Assembly (NCBI GenBank): GCA_021413535.1
Contig: JAIOQF010000014.1
Location: 1-20,604 of the forward strand
Length of the DNA stretch: 20,604 bases
Reading direction: 5' to 3'
DNA from: Verrucomicrobiota bacterium
GTDB taxonomy: Bacteria; Verrucomicrobiota; Verrucomicrobiia; Verrucomicrobiales; Verrucomicrobiaceae
Position numbers and translations under genes: made by a program. Position 1 is the first letter of the stretch; each line of letters opens with the position of its first letter. Under the pieces are notes generated by a model. The model saw only the letters and a list, made by a program, of their open reading frames with translations. It searched no databases and was not told the origin of the DNA. This document shows, in pieces, positions 1 through 9,098 of this stretch.

Positions 1-1845
1 GGCCAGTTCGATGAACGCACCTATGACCTGCGGCACGGCCTCATCGCGGAGCTGCGCGTGCGCGAAACTGTTTTACTTCAAGCCGATGCCTGGAATCTCG
101 CTGCATGGCTCGATCACAGATCGCAACAGTGCCGGGAATGGGTCAAGGGAACGCTCAGCATTGGCATGAGGGGAGACGAAGATGCGCACCGGATCGTTGT
201 CGCCACCGTGCTCGGCGGTGCCGAGGCCGAGGCGCGTGATCTGGAACAGCCGTTCCGCGTTACCGGCACGCTTCATATTTTTGCCGTCAGCGGTCTGCAT
301 GTGGGCATCGTGGGATGGATCTTGTGGCGTTTGTTCAAACCACTTGGCCTGTCTCGGGGATGGACAGCGCTCATCGTCAGTCTGCTGCTTTTCGGATACG
401 CTTTTCTCACCGGACTGCGTCCTTCCACCGTGCGCGCCGCCGTCATGGCCGTGGTGCTGCTTAGCGGAGAACTCTGGCAGCGCCGCTCCGAAATGCTCAA
501 CAGCCTGGGCGCCGCAGCCCTCATCCTGCTCACTCTCGACAGCAACCAGCTTTACTCCATCGGATTTCAGTTCTCTTTCGGAGTCATCACCGCCATCGCC
601 CTGTTCAACCGCCCCATTCTGGGTTTGATGCGTCCGCTGACTCAGCCGGATAATTTCATGCCCGAGGTGCTGCTCAGCTCAGTGCAGCATTTTGCGCTCG
701 GCGTGCGGCGCTGGCTCGCCGCCGCCATCGCTATCTCCACCGTCTCCTGGATCGGCAGTCTGCCTTTCACTGTCCGACACTTTCATCTCGCCACACCCAT
801 CGCTCTGGTCGCCAACATCTTTTTGGTGCCCATCGCGTTCCTCATTCTCTTCACAACGATCCTCACCTTCGCCGCGACACTCGTCCATCTTCCCTTCGTG
901 CCGCTCTGGCTCGGCAGCGCCAACTGGTTCTTTGCGCGGGCCGCGATTTTTTTAGCCCAGGCCTTTGCCATGATACCCGGCGGGAATTTTTATCTCGACC
1001 TGCCTGCAGTCAGGCTGCGACCGCCTGCGGAACTAACCGTGCTCCGTCTGCGTGCCGGTGGCGGTGCCCAGCATTTGAGAACATTATCGTCCGACTGGCT
1101 CTTCGACTGCGGCTCCGTCAAAGATTATGACTTCCTGCTGCGATCCTATCTAAACCAAGCTGCCGTCAATCATCTCCACGGTCTCGTGCTCAGTCATGCC
1201 GACACCGAACACATCGGCGGCGCGCCCTTCATCGTTCGCGACTATCACCCGGATCGCATCCTGCTCTCCGCTCTTGAAACAAGTTCCCGCAGCAGCAGTC
1301 TGCGCAAACTGCGCGACATGAACGTCCAGCCCGGCAAGCTCTCTCTGGGCGATCAACTGGATTTCGGCGGCGTCTCATTTTCCGCCAGCGCAGAAGTTAT
1401 ATTTCCGCCGAGCACCCTACGCGCCGCTCATGCCGATGATCGCACGACCATGCTGAGGCTGGATCTGGGCCGCTTTAAAATACTCTGGTGCAATGATGCG
1501 GGCTTCACTGCGGAAAAATATATAGTCGAAAAACTGCCGCCTGAAGCCGCGCGCTGCGATGTGCTCATCCGCAATCAACACGCTAACGACACCAGCCTGA
1601 CTCCGGAGTTTCTCGACCGAGCGCATCCTCGACTGGTGATCAGTGCCAGCAACACCTTTCCCGAAAGCCAGAAACTGCCGCAACGCATCCGCGATGAATG
1701 TGCGGCCAGGAAGATCATACTCCTAGATCAAGCCAGCACCGGCGCTGTAACTCTGCGCATCTGGCCGCAACGGTTGGAAGTGGTTCCATTCCGTGGCCCC
1801 ATCGCGCCGATCACGCTTGGACCGCGTCAGTCAGATGCGCACTGA
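1..1845 (+). CDS. comEC: ComEC/Rec2-type DNA uptake channel, 5' end missing
   Basis: Polytopic inner-membrane protein of the ComEC/Rec2 family, which passes single-stranded DNA into the cytoplasm during natural transformation. The frame is already open at base 1 (GQFDERTYDLRHG, like the NPGxFD segment near the ComEC N-terminus), so the start lies outside and the GTG at 58 is not the true start. The Competence domain shows HIFAVSGLHVGIV and FLTGLRPSTVRAAVMA, followed by several hydrophobic helices. The C-terminal third (from about base 1035) is a metallo-beta-lactamase-like domain, but it is degenerate: the usual DVGQGDA strand reads LRAGGGAQ, the metal motif reads SHADTEHIGG with Glu in place of Asp, and the usual HHGS segment reads NQHANDTS. 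Nuclease activity is therefore doubtful. It converges on the L,D-transpeptidase gene 38 bp away. The family call is sure; activity is inference. Confidence 0.93.
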   Translation, partial: GQFDERTYDLRHGLIAELRVRETVLLQADAWNLAAWLDHRSQQCREWVKGTLSIGMRGDEDAHRIVVATVLGGAEAEARDLEQPFRVTGTLHIFAVSGLHVGIVGWILWRLFKPLGLSRGWTALIVSLLLFGYAFLTGLRPSTVRAAVMAVVLLSGELWQRRSEMLNSLGAAALILLTLDSNQLYSIGFQFSFGVITAIALFNRPILGLMRPLTQPDNFMPEVLLSSVQHFALGVRRWLAAAIAISTVSWIGSLPFTVRHFHLATPIALVANIFLVPIAFLILFTTILTFAATLVHLPFVPLWLGSANWFFARAAIFLAQAFAMIPGGNFYLDLPAVRLRPPAELTVLRLRAGGGAQHLRTLSSDWLFDCGSVKDYDFLLRSYLNQAAVNHLHGLVLSHADTEHIGGAPFIVRDYHPDRILLSALETSSRSSSLRKLRDMNVQPGKLSLGDQLDFGGVSFSASAEVIFPPSTLRAAHADDRTTMLRLDLGRFKILWCNDAGFTAEKYIVEKLPPEAARCDVLIRNQHANDTSLTPEFLDRAHPRLVISASNTFPESQKLPQRIRDECAARKIILLDQASTGAVTLRIWPQRLEVVPFRGPIAPITLGPRQSDAH

Positions 1846-1883
1846 GTCTGTGCTTGCTTCAATGCATGGCAACCAGGTCTCAC

Positions 1884-2942
1884 TCAATTGGTGAGAATAT
1901 TAATGTCGCGCAATGACTTCCGCGCCGCTGGCTTATCGGTCACGATGATCGTCGCACCGGGGGACAGCACGTCGTCGAGCTTCTGGGCGAATTCGGGAGA
2001 GAACTTCACCTTCGGAGCTAGATCATGAGGCGAGCTGCCGCCGCCGCTGACACTCATCCATCTCCGCGCGGCATGACCTGGTGCGTAGGGACTCGCTCCC
2101 TTGCTCACGCCATCGAGCAAAGTGAAGACGTGGTCCCCGAGTCTGCCCTTCACCGAAACGGACGCCCGACCAATCGGCTCCCCGTTGCGATAAACATAGA
2201 TCACACCATCCGCCGAACTGACGAGGATGGTGACAGGGCCCTTGCTGCTGCGTTCGGGACGCCAGTCATATTCGCCCTTGGCCATCGGCTTAATCATCGA
2301 GGGATTAAAATCCTTCGGCGCCAGCATCAGGCCCGGATTCGCCGCGAAGTGGGGCTGCGTGTTCCTGGCATCACCGATGACCACCGTGGCTCCCCGCGTG
2401 GTGATGGAGAAGAGCAATGTCGAGAAATCATACGGCATGCGGATGCAGCCGTGGCTGGCGGCATGGCCGGGAAGGTTACCCGAATGCATCGCGACACCGC
2501 TCCAGGTCAGCCGCTGCATGTTTGGCATCGGCGCGTCATCGTAGGTCTTTGAGTAATGAGTCTGATTTTTTTCCAAGATCGTGAAAACACCCGCTGGCGT
2601 CTCGTGGCCCTTCGCGCCGGTGCTGACGGAAGAACGACCGACCAGAATGCCGTTGCGATACACACTGACCGTTTGCAGCGGCAGGCTCACCAGCACCACC
2701 ACCGGACCGGCTGGCGAGAGTTGCGGATTCCACCAATACTCTCCCGGCTTGAGCGGGCCAGTCGGCTTGCCCGTGGGTGTGCCTTTCGTGTGGAAAGACG
2801 GCTGCGCCATCTCCCCGGCGATTGTCGGTTTCTGGCTCACCGTCAGATCCGCTCCCGACTGGGTGGATGAGCAAGAGGCGAGTGTTGCCAGCAACGCCAG
2901 CGCGAATGGCTTCAGGATTTTAGTTTTCATGTTTTGATTCAT
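1884..2942 (-). CDS. Lipoprotein L,D-transpeptidase (YkuD) with degenerate second domain
   Basis: Envelope L,D-transpeptidase of the YkuD/ErfK family, which makes 3-3 peptidoglycan cross-links or attaches proteins to peptidoglycan. The N-terminus is a lipoprotein signal ending in LASC (Cys24). The YkuD domain runs about residues 67-192 and carries MHSGN (His153) and SHGCIRM with His164 and nucleophile Cys166. Residues 222-337 repeat the first half closely: GEYxWxP, GPVxxLVS, VYRNG, GRxSVS and a closing GATxxxxD match between copies. The second copy has lost the SHGC loop, so it is probably non-catalytic. Start choice is open between ATG 2942 and ATG 2930, because no good Shine-Dalgarno precedes either. 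The upstream 190 bp holds an AT-rich leader and then the left BIME. Assignment is firm; the role of the second domain is unknown. Confidence 0.92.
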   Translation of the reverse strand: MNQNMKTKILKPFALALLATLASCSSTQSGADLTVSQKPTIAGEMAQPSFHTKGTPTGKPTGPLKPGEYWWNPQLSPAGPVVVLVSLPLQTVSVYRNGILVGRSSVSTGAKGHETPAGVFTILEKNQTHYSKTYDDAPMPNMQRLTWSGVAMHSGNLPGHAASHGCIRMPYDFSTLLFSITTRGATVVIGDARNTQPHFAANPGLMLAPKDFNPSMIKPMAKGEYDWRPERSSKGPVTILVSSADGVIYVYRNGEPIGRASVSVKGRLGDHVFTLLDGVSKGASPYAPGHAARRWMSVSGGGSSPHDLAPKVKFSPEFAQKLDDVLSPGATIIVTDKPAARKSLRDINILTN

Positions 2943-3037
2943 TGGCTACAATTTTTTTTAAACTCAGATTTGCCTATGGCTCGGCTGCACAGTTTTATCA
3001 ATGACAAATGAAATGCGATCTATGCTGCTTATGCCTT

Positions 3038-3131
3038 GAGAGGAGCGCGGACACTCTTGTCCGCATCTTCATTTTCGCGGCTTCGCCGCCATATTATTCA
3101 AATTGCGGGCAGGAGTGCCCGCGCTCCTCTC
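3038..3131. repeat. Left BIME: two inverted REP hairpins
   Basis: Two 27-nt REP units face each other. The left unit (3038-3064) has foot GAGAGGAGC and hairpin GCGGACA-CTCT-TGTCCGC. The right unit (3105-3131, minus orientation) has the same foot and hairpin GCGGGCA-CTCC-TGCCCGC. The units differ at three positions: two keep the stem paired (A-T versus G-C) and one is in the loop. The 40-nt spacer contains a further small hairpin (GCGGC-TTC-GCCGC, 3077-3089). It lies 2 bp past the RAYT stop codon. Confidence 0.9.
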
Positions 3132-3133
3132 AT

Positions 3134-3745
3134 TCAGCCTTGCTCCCACAAAATGAACCCGGCTTTCAATCCAGCTTTGGCAGGATTCTCCCGAATGTAT
3201 GTTCGGATCATCTCGAAGTGCTCGGGACTTCGGACGAGGCGGTCGAAATATTCCGGCTGCCAGAAGGGGTTGAGCGCGCTCAGGCCCGCCTTGTGAATCA
3301 GACGGCTCGAGACACCTTTCCATCCTCCGATGATAGCCGGAAGCGCCGCGTGGCTTTCTGGCGTGAAGAGCACATGCGCGTGATTGGGCATGATGACGTA
3401 GCTCCAGAGCAGATAGCGCTGGTCGTCGAGTCGATGAAATCGATCGGCGACGATCTTGGCGACCACTGAATCTCGCAGCGCGCAACAACCGTGACCCGCG
3501 TTGAGGTATTCGTCGAGCTTGTCCGAGAACTGGGCGTGAAAAATTGCTTCGGTGGTATCATCCCACGGTTTCGGATGAGAAGTTAAAAATGCCTCGCGTG
3601 CTGTGAGCCACGAATCGAGCAGCTGCTTCGGCAACGAATCCGCGAGCCGGAACGTCACAAAGATGGCAACGTTATCCTGCTGCCAGTGCGGGAGCTTGTG
3701 ATGAGTGGTCTTCGTGTCCGTCTGCGGATTGAAGAACTTCATCAT
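3134..3745 (-). CDS. REP-associated tyrosine transposase (RAYT)
   Basis: A 203-aa Y1 (HUH) transposase of the IS200/RAYT group, single-stranded-DNA endonucleases that nick at REP hairpins. The HUH metal motif is in MPNHAHVLF (His122, His124). The C-terminal signature is FWQPEYFDRLVRSPEHF followed by RTYIRENPAKAGL; Tyr166 and Tyr183 are the candidate nucleophiles. The size is normal for RAYTs. It starts at ATG 3745, just after the right BIME, and stops 2 bp before the left BIME, so the gene fills the space between the two repeat pairs. The frame is intact with no stop codons, so the gene could be active. Unlike IS200 there is no orfB partner. Domestication as a REP-maintenance gene is known for the family; activity here is untested. 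Confidence 0.93.
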   Translation of the reverse strand: MMKFFNPQTDTKTTHHKLPHWQQDNVAIFVTFRLADSLPKQLLDSWLTAREAFLTSHPKPWDDTTEAIFHAQFSDKLDEYLNAGHGCCALRDSVVAKIVADRFHRLDDQRYLLWSYVIMPNHAHVLFTPESHAALPAIIGGWKGVSSRLIHKAGLSALNPFWQPEYFDRLVRSPEHFEMIRTYIRENPAKAGLKAGFILWEQG

Positions 3746-3750
3746 GCAAA

Positions 3751-3859
3751 GGGAGCGCGGGCACTCTTGCCCGCAATTTAAAAATTAGGCGGCGTTGCGC
3801 AGCCACGAAGTGAACCCGCGAAGTTGAATGAAGCGGACAAGAGTGTCCGCGCTCCTCTC
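3751..3859. repeat. Right BIME: two inverted REP hairpins
   Basis: The left unit (3751-3774) has a GGGAGC foot and hairpin GCGGGCA-CTCT-TGCCCGC. The right unit (3833-3859, minus orientation) has hairpin GCGGACA-CTCT-TGTCCGC and foot GAGAGGAGC, and is identical to the unit at 3038-3064. The 58-nt spacer is like that of the left BIME plus about 18 extra bases. It lies directly after the carB stop codon, so it could serve as a transcript end or mRNA-stabilising structure; no U-tract is present. Confidence 0.9.
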
Positions 3860-3861
3860 TA

Positions 3862-5408
<1,547 letters not shown>

Positions 5409-5412
<4 letters not shown>

Positions 5413-7067
5413 TTTTTTCTTTTCGGAATCGGTGACTTCGCACTCATCGCCATACGACCATATTTCTTGCGACCCGCACGGAGCGCAGTTTCGGGAATGC
5501 CATACTGCACGGCGAGTTGCTTGTCGGAGAAGCCGAGCTTCTTCATTTTGCGCATGTAACCGCTGAGGGCGGCGGCCTTGCTTTCGTCGTTCAACTTGTC
5601 TGCTGGGATCAGGCTGAACAAATGATCCGAGGTGTTGATGGCGATCTGTTTCTCCGCTTCAACAATCTCCTCAATCTGCCTCAAGAACCAGCGATCAATC
5701 TTGGTTAGCGAAAACACCTTCTCGACATCCCAGCCCTTCGCGAAGGCCTGGCCGAGGAAGAAGATGCGCTCGGCGTTGGGCACGGTGAGCTTGGTGGTGA
5801 GCGTCTCGTCATCGACTTCCTTGTCGGCACCATCGCCGATGAGGCCGAAGCGTTTGATCTCCAGGCTGCGCAGGGCCTTTTGCAGGCTCTCCTTGATGGT
5901 GCGGCCGATGGCCATGGCTTCGCCGACGGATTTCATCTGCGTGGTGAGCGTTTCGTTGGCACCGGGGAATTTCTCAAAGGTGAAACGAGGGATCTTGGTG
6001 ACGACGTAGTCGATTGTGGGCTCGAAGGCGGCGGGCGTGTGGCGCGTGATGTCGTTCTTCAGCTCATCGAGCGTGTAACCGACCGCGAGCTTCGCGGCGA
6101 TCTTCGCAATCGGGAAGCCGGTGGCCTTTGACGCGAGCGCGGAGCTGCGGCTGACGCGTGGATTCATCTCGATGACGATCATGCGGCCCGTGTCGGGATG
6201 CACGGCGAACTGGATGTTGGATCCACCCGTCTCCACGCCGATCTCACGGATGCAGGCGAAGGAGAAGTCGCGCATGATTTGGTATTCGCGATCCGTGAGC
6301 GTCTGGATCGGCGCGACGGTGATTGAGTCGCCGGTATGCACGCCCATGGGGTCGAGGTTCTCGATGGAGCAGATGATGACGCAGTTGTCCGCCTTGTCGC
6401 GGATGACCTCCATCTCGAACTCCTTCCAGCCGAGCAAGCTCTCCTCGATGAGCACTTCCGTGACCGGCGAGAGATCGAGTCCGCTGGCCGTGATGGTTTC
6501 AAATTCCTCTTTGTTGTAAGCGATACCGCCGCCGGTGCCGCCGAGCGTGTAGGCCGGGCGGATGATGAGCGGCAGCGTGCCGATCTGCTCGGCAATCTTC
6601 CGCGCTTCCTCGATGGTGTGCGCCACGCCGGATTGTGGCAGATCGAGCCCAATTTTGAGCATGGCGTTTTTGAACAAAAGACGGTCCTCGCCCTTCTCGA
6701 TGGCTTCCGGTTTCGCGCCGATCATGCGCACGCCGTGCTTTTCTAGCGTTCCGGCACGATGCAGCGACATGGCCGTATTCAGCGCGGTCTGACCACCGAG
6801 TGTGGGCAGCAGCACGTCGGGCTTTTCCTTGATAATGATTTTCTCGACGATTTCTGGCGTGATGGGCTCGATGTAGGTCCGAAACGCGAACTCCGGGTCC
6901 GTCATGATGGTGGCCGGATTGGAATTGATGAGCACCACTTGGTAGCCTTCTTCACGCAGAGCCTTGCAGGCCTGGACGCCGGAGTAGTCGAATTCGCAGC
7001 CCTGGCCGATGACGATGGGACCGGAGCCGATGACGAGGATGGTTTTGATGGAGGTGTCTTTAGGCAT
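5409..7067 (-). CDS. carB: Carbamoyl-phosphate synthase large subunit, N-terminal half
   Basis: Carries the first ATP-grasp (carboxyphosphate) domain and most of the oligomerisation domain of CarB. Visible landmarks are SGPIVIGQGCEFDYSGVQ (residues 15-32), RPAYTLGGTGGGIAY (170-184), SIENLDPMGVHTGDS (234-248), IEMNPRVSRSSAL (299-311) and IDRWFLRQIEEI (457-468). Family similarity ends at RKKYG (533-537). After that come 15 residues (RMAMSAKSPIPKRKK) unlike CarB and a TGA stop. In another frame the same DNA reads WSYGDECEVTDSEKKK leading into the C-half. The conserved stretch normally between these (PVYKRVDTCAAEF...YSTY in E. coli) is absent from all frames. This fits a frameshifting deletion of roughly 26 codons plus one base near 5458-5461. 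The start at ATG 7067 matches the usual MPK N-terminus. Confidence 0.92.
5412..5418 (-). other. dnaX-type -1 slippery heptamer at the carB break
   Basis: On the minus strand the N-half ORF ends AGA AAA AAG TGA, giving A AAA AAG in the correct phase directly before the stop. Slipping back one base yields AAA AAA GTG ATC, which is exactly the frame of the C-half. A AAA AAG is the heptamer known from E. coli dnaX. No strong upstream Shine-Dalgarno-like stimulator was seen; downstream sequence is GC-rich with a possible GGCC/GGCC stem. The run also encodes the Lys-rich stretch expected in intact CarB, so it may be coincidental. Confidence 0.55.
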
Positions 7068-7157
7068 GAGCGCGTGGCGTGGGCAAACGGCGGCTTAAGT
7101 CGCACGCGTGGGCGGGGGGTGCAAGCTGGGAGTCAGGGAGGTTTTGCCAGTGCGTGC

Positions 7158-7187
7158 TGGACAAGCGCCGCCTCCGCCGGTTAAACT
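7158..7187 (+). promoter_or_regulatory. Possible sigma-70-type promoter
   Basis: TGGACA (7158-7163), an 18-nt spacer and TAAACT (7182-7187) lie just upstream of the small gene at 7207, in the 139-bp gap between it and the divergent carB. The -35 box matches consensus at five of six positions and the -10 box at four of six. The implied leader is very short (about 13 nt). Weak call based on sequence match alone. Confidence 0.3.
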
Positions 7188-7206
7188 TCCGCAACCAAGG
7201 CACCCC

Positions 7207-7470
7207 ATGACCGAACTCCTCGTCTACGCCCCCGGTCTCCGCGCCGGCGATAAACTCATGCAACTCAGTCACCAGATGGACATGCTGGCCGCCCGTTACA
7301 AGGTGGATGCCCCGCATGACATGGTTTATTTCGAGATCGACGATCCGCAGCGCATCACCCTGACTCAGATCAACGACATCTTTATTCACATTGGTCTTCA
7401 GCCACGTTTCGTCGGCCAGATTCCTGTCGAACTCCGCCAAGGAGGCAACACGGAGAAGTTGATGGGGTAG
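7207..7470 (+). CDS. Small conserved-looking protein, function unknown
   Basis: An 87-aa soluble protein that I do not recognise. The start is placed at ATG 7207 because AAGG (7197-7200) lies 6 nt upstream and the in-frame extension before it is proline/glycine-rich and reads like non-coding DNA. The pattern is strand (ELLVYAP), helix (GDKLMQLSHQMDMLAARY), strand (DMVYFEID), helix (TLTQINDIFIHIG), strand (PRFVGQIP). That order suggests a ferredoxin-like or ACT-like small domain, which often binds small ligands or forms dimers. No catalytic motif is visible. It is followed 54 bp later by the LAB_N membrane protein on the same strand, so they may be co-transcribed. The fold is inference from pattern alone. 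Confidence 0.7.
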   Translation: MTELLVYAPGLRAGDKLMQLSHQMDMLAARYKVDAPHDMVYFEIDDPQRITLTQINDIFIHIGLQPRFVGQIPVELRQGGNTEKLMG

Positions 7471-7514
7471 CGCGCATTTCCTTGCTTGCGGTTCACCCTA
7501 TTTTATCGCATGGC

Positions 7515-7518
7515 AGGA
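7515..7518 (+). promoter_or_regulatory. Shine-Dalgarno AGGA deciding the LAB_N start
   Basis: AGGA lies 6 nt before ATG 7525, good spacing for a ribosome binding site. It lies inside the longer reading frames that would start at TTG 7486 or ATG 7510, so it argues for the shorter protein. Confidence 0.5.
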
Positions 7519-7524
7519 CTTCCC

Positions 7525-7863
7525 ATGCCTCCCACGATCGCCTTTCTCGAATCCTATCTCACACCGCACATCGGAGAATGGCTCTATGTCGATTCCATCT
7601 GGTGGACTCTCGTTGGTTTCCTCGGCGGCGGCTTGTTCAGCGCGCGGTTTCTTATCCAATGGCTTTCGACGGAAAAAAATAAGCGACTCACGGTCCCGCC
7701 TTCGTTCTGGTATTGCTCGTTCTGGGGCAGTGTCATTAACACCATCTACCTCATTCACGTGGACAAGGCACCGCTGATTCTGATGAATGCGTTCCTGCCC
7801 TTTCTCTACTTGCGGAATCTTATTTTCCTGGGACGGGCGAAGCAGAAGACGCTGCAGGGCTGA
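7525..7863 (+). CDS. Stand-alone LAB_N domain membrane protein
   Basis: A 112-aa protein of the lipid-A-biosynthesis N-terminal (LAB_N) family, a small membrane domain found fused to LpxB in some bacteria and on its own in others. Its molecular role is not settled. The family pattern is clear: GGLFSARFLIQWLSTEKNK (residues 34-52), PPSFWYCSFWGSVINTIYLI (58-77) and LPFLYLRNLIFLG (91-103). Three hydrophobic segments are visible. The ATG at 7525 was chosen because of its upstream AGGA; ATG 7510 and TTG 7486 are alternatives. The 3' end overlaps the convergent TPR gene by 44 bp. No glycosyltransferase domain follows, so it is not an lpxB fragment with a nearby remainder. Confidence 0.87.
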   Translation: MPPTIAFLESYLTPHIGEWLYVDSIWWTLVGFLGGGLFSARFLIQWLSTEKNKRLTVPPSFWYCSFWGSVINTIYLIHVDKAPLILMNAFLPFLYLRNLIFLGRAKQKTLQG

Positions 7864-9004
7864 CGACTGCTGCGCTGAGCTGTTTTACATGCGCGCGGGT
7901 CTCCGTCGTGAAAGGATCATCCGGCCCCAGCACTTCTTCTAATATCATCAACGCCTGTTCGTAGTGCGGCTTCGCATCTACAGGACGATTCAGCGCCATC
8001 TCGGTGTCCGCGAGTTTTTTTAGCGAACGCCCCGTTCTGGCATCGAGCGCGGGCAATTTTTTCCGGCAGATTTCGACCGCATCCCGCGCCTTCGTCAGCG
8101 CCTTGTCGGGCTGATTGCGTTTTAAATGAAGATCCGCCTCCGCCAGCAGCACATCGATCAGTCGTGTGCCCTGCGGTGTTTTCTCGGTATAATTTGCCAG
8201 AATGGTTTCCTGCGCCTCTCGCAACAGCGGCTCCGCCTCGTCCAGTGCGCCGGTTTGCAACAGCACCTTCGCCAGTTCCGTCTGATATCCGGCAATCACC
8301 ACGCTTGTGGCCGGCTCGTGTTGTTTTGCGATCTCCAGTGCGCGCTGGGCCATCGGTTTGGCCAGTCCGAGCTGGTTATGCCGCAGGCAGACAGAACTCA
8401 ACTGCGCTAGCGCCCGCATCTGCAGCACCGGGCTCGCCGTGAGTTTCTCCGCCATGGCAAAGGCTTGCGCGGCGAGATTCGCGGCTTCGACATCGTTCTT
8501 AGCGACGAATTGCGTCTCCGCCAGCAGCGCGGCAAATTGAAGCGCGTCTCCGTCGTGATTGCTTCGTTGGGCGTCAAAAAGTCCGGTGCTGAAAATGAGC
8601 AGCGCATCTTGATAGCGGCCGGTCGATTGATAGACGCGCCCGAGCTTCTCCGCATAAGCCAGCGCCAGGGTGCCTTCCTGGGCATTCCACCGCCTCTTGT
8701 TTTCCGCATCGAATCGGGTGCGTTTCCAAACATAGCTGAGCTGCTTAATGGCATCTTCGTTTCGCCCCGCTGCGCGATAGGCTTCACCGAGTTCTGCCCG
8801 TCGTTCGATGAGATTCAGATCATCCTCCTTCATCACCTTCAAGGCGGCGGCCACCGATTTTTCGTAAAACGCCGCTGCCGCTTGATAATCACCACTGCGA
8901 TAGGCGTTCGTGGCCTGTTCACGAAATGACTGCGCACCCAGTGGCGTCCTGATGGCCAGCAGAGCCGTCAGGAGAAGTAATCCGCGTGATGCAGTTCCAA
9001 GCAT
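7820..9004 (-). CDS. Secreted tetratricopeptide-repeat protein
   Basis: A 394-aa exported protein made mainly of TPR units (kinesin-light-chain/TPR_12 style). The ATG at 9004 was chosen because it gives a clean signal peptide (MLGTASRGLLLLTALLAIRTPLGA, cleavage before QS); the 66-residue upstream extension would run through the promoter and into the divergent gene. Repeats begin at about residue 27 (ATNAYRSGDYQAAAAFYEKSV) and continue with AGRNEDAIKQLSYV, TGRYQDALLIF, TGALDEAEPLLREA, NQPDKALTKARDAV and NRPVDAKPHYEQALMILEEVLGPDDP. TPRs are protein-binding scaffolds; the partner is unknown. It is divergent from the CXXCH protein with a 94-bp gap, so the two may share control. The 3' end overlaps the LAB_N gene. 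Confidence 0.85.
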   Translation of the reverse strand: MLGTASRGLLLLTALLAIRTPLGAQSFREQATNAYRSGDYQAAAAFYEKSVAAALKVMKEDDLNLIERRAELGEAYRAAGRNEDAIKQLSYVWKRTRFDAENKRRWNAQEGTLALAYAEKLGRVYQSTGRYQDALLIFSTGLFDAQRSNHDGDALQFAALLAETQFVAKNDVEAANLAAQAFAMAEKLTASPVLQMRALAQLSSVCLRHNQLGLAKPMAQRALEIAKQHEPATSVVIAGYQTELAKVLLQTGALDEAEPLLREAQETILANYTEKTPQGTRLIDVLLAEADLHLKRNQPDKALTKARDAVEICRKKLPALDARTGRSLKKLADTEMALNRPVDAKPHYEQALMILEEVLGPDDPFTTETRAHVKQLSAAVVSPAASSASPVPGK

Positions 9005-9098
9005 GAACGATTGCTTCCCTGCAAACGCAGCGGTGGCAAGACATACTTCGCGCGCTTGATAAGCGAAACCCGAGAGCCGATACATTCGTTTTATAATC

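Larger units (their letters stand above)
3038..3859 (-). mobile_element. BIME-RAYT-BIME unit, putative non-autonomous-repeat source
   Basis: An 822-bp unit: a REP-associated tyrosine transposase gene flanked by two BIMEs that are inverted copies of each other. The outermost REP units (3038-3064 and 3833-3859) are perfect 27-nt inverted repeats. The inner pair (3105-3131 and 3751-3774) also match each other apart from a loop base and a shortened foot. The spacers share AATTT, GGCGGCG and CCGCGAA elements in the same order once one is reverse-complemented. RAYTs are known to recognise and nick the REPs beside them. Whether the unit moves as a whole is inference. It sits between the carB stop (2 bp away) and the L,D-transpeptidase promoter region. 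Confidence 0.8.

Noticed and set aside
1878..1896. Hairpin TCTCAC/GTGAGA between comEC and the L,D-transpeptidase as a terminator
   Set aside because: The stem is only 6 bp with a 7-nt loop and no T-run follows on either strand; it also overlaps the transpeptidase stop codon.
9092..9097. Perfect TATAAT as -10 box for the CXXCH gene
   Set aside because: It touches the start codon, so transcription would begin inside the gene, and no -35 lies 17 bases upstream.
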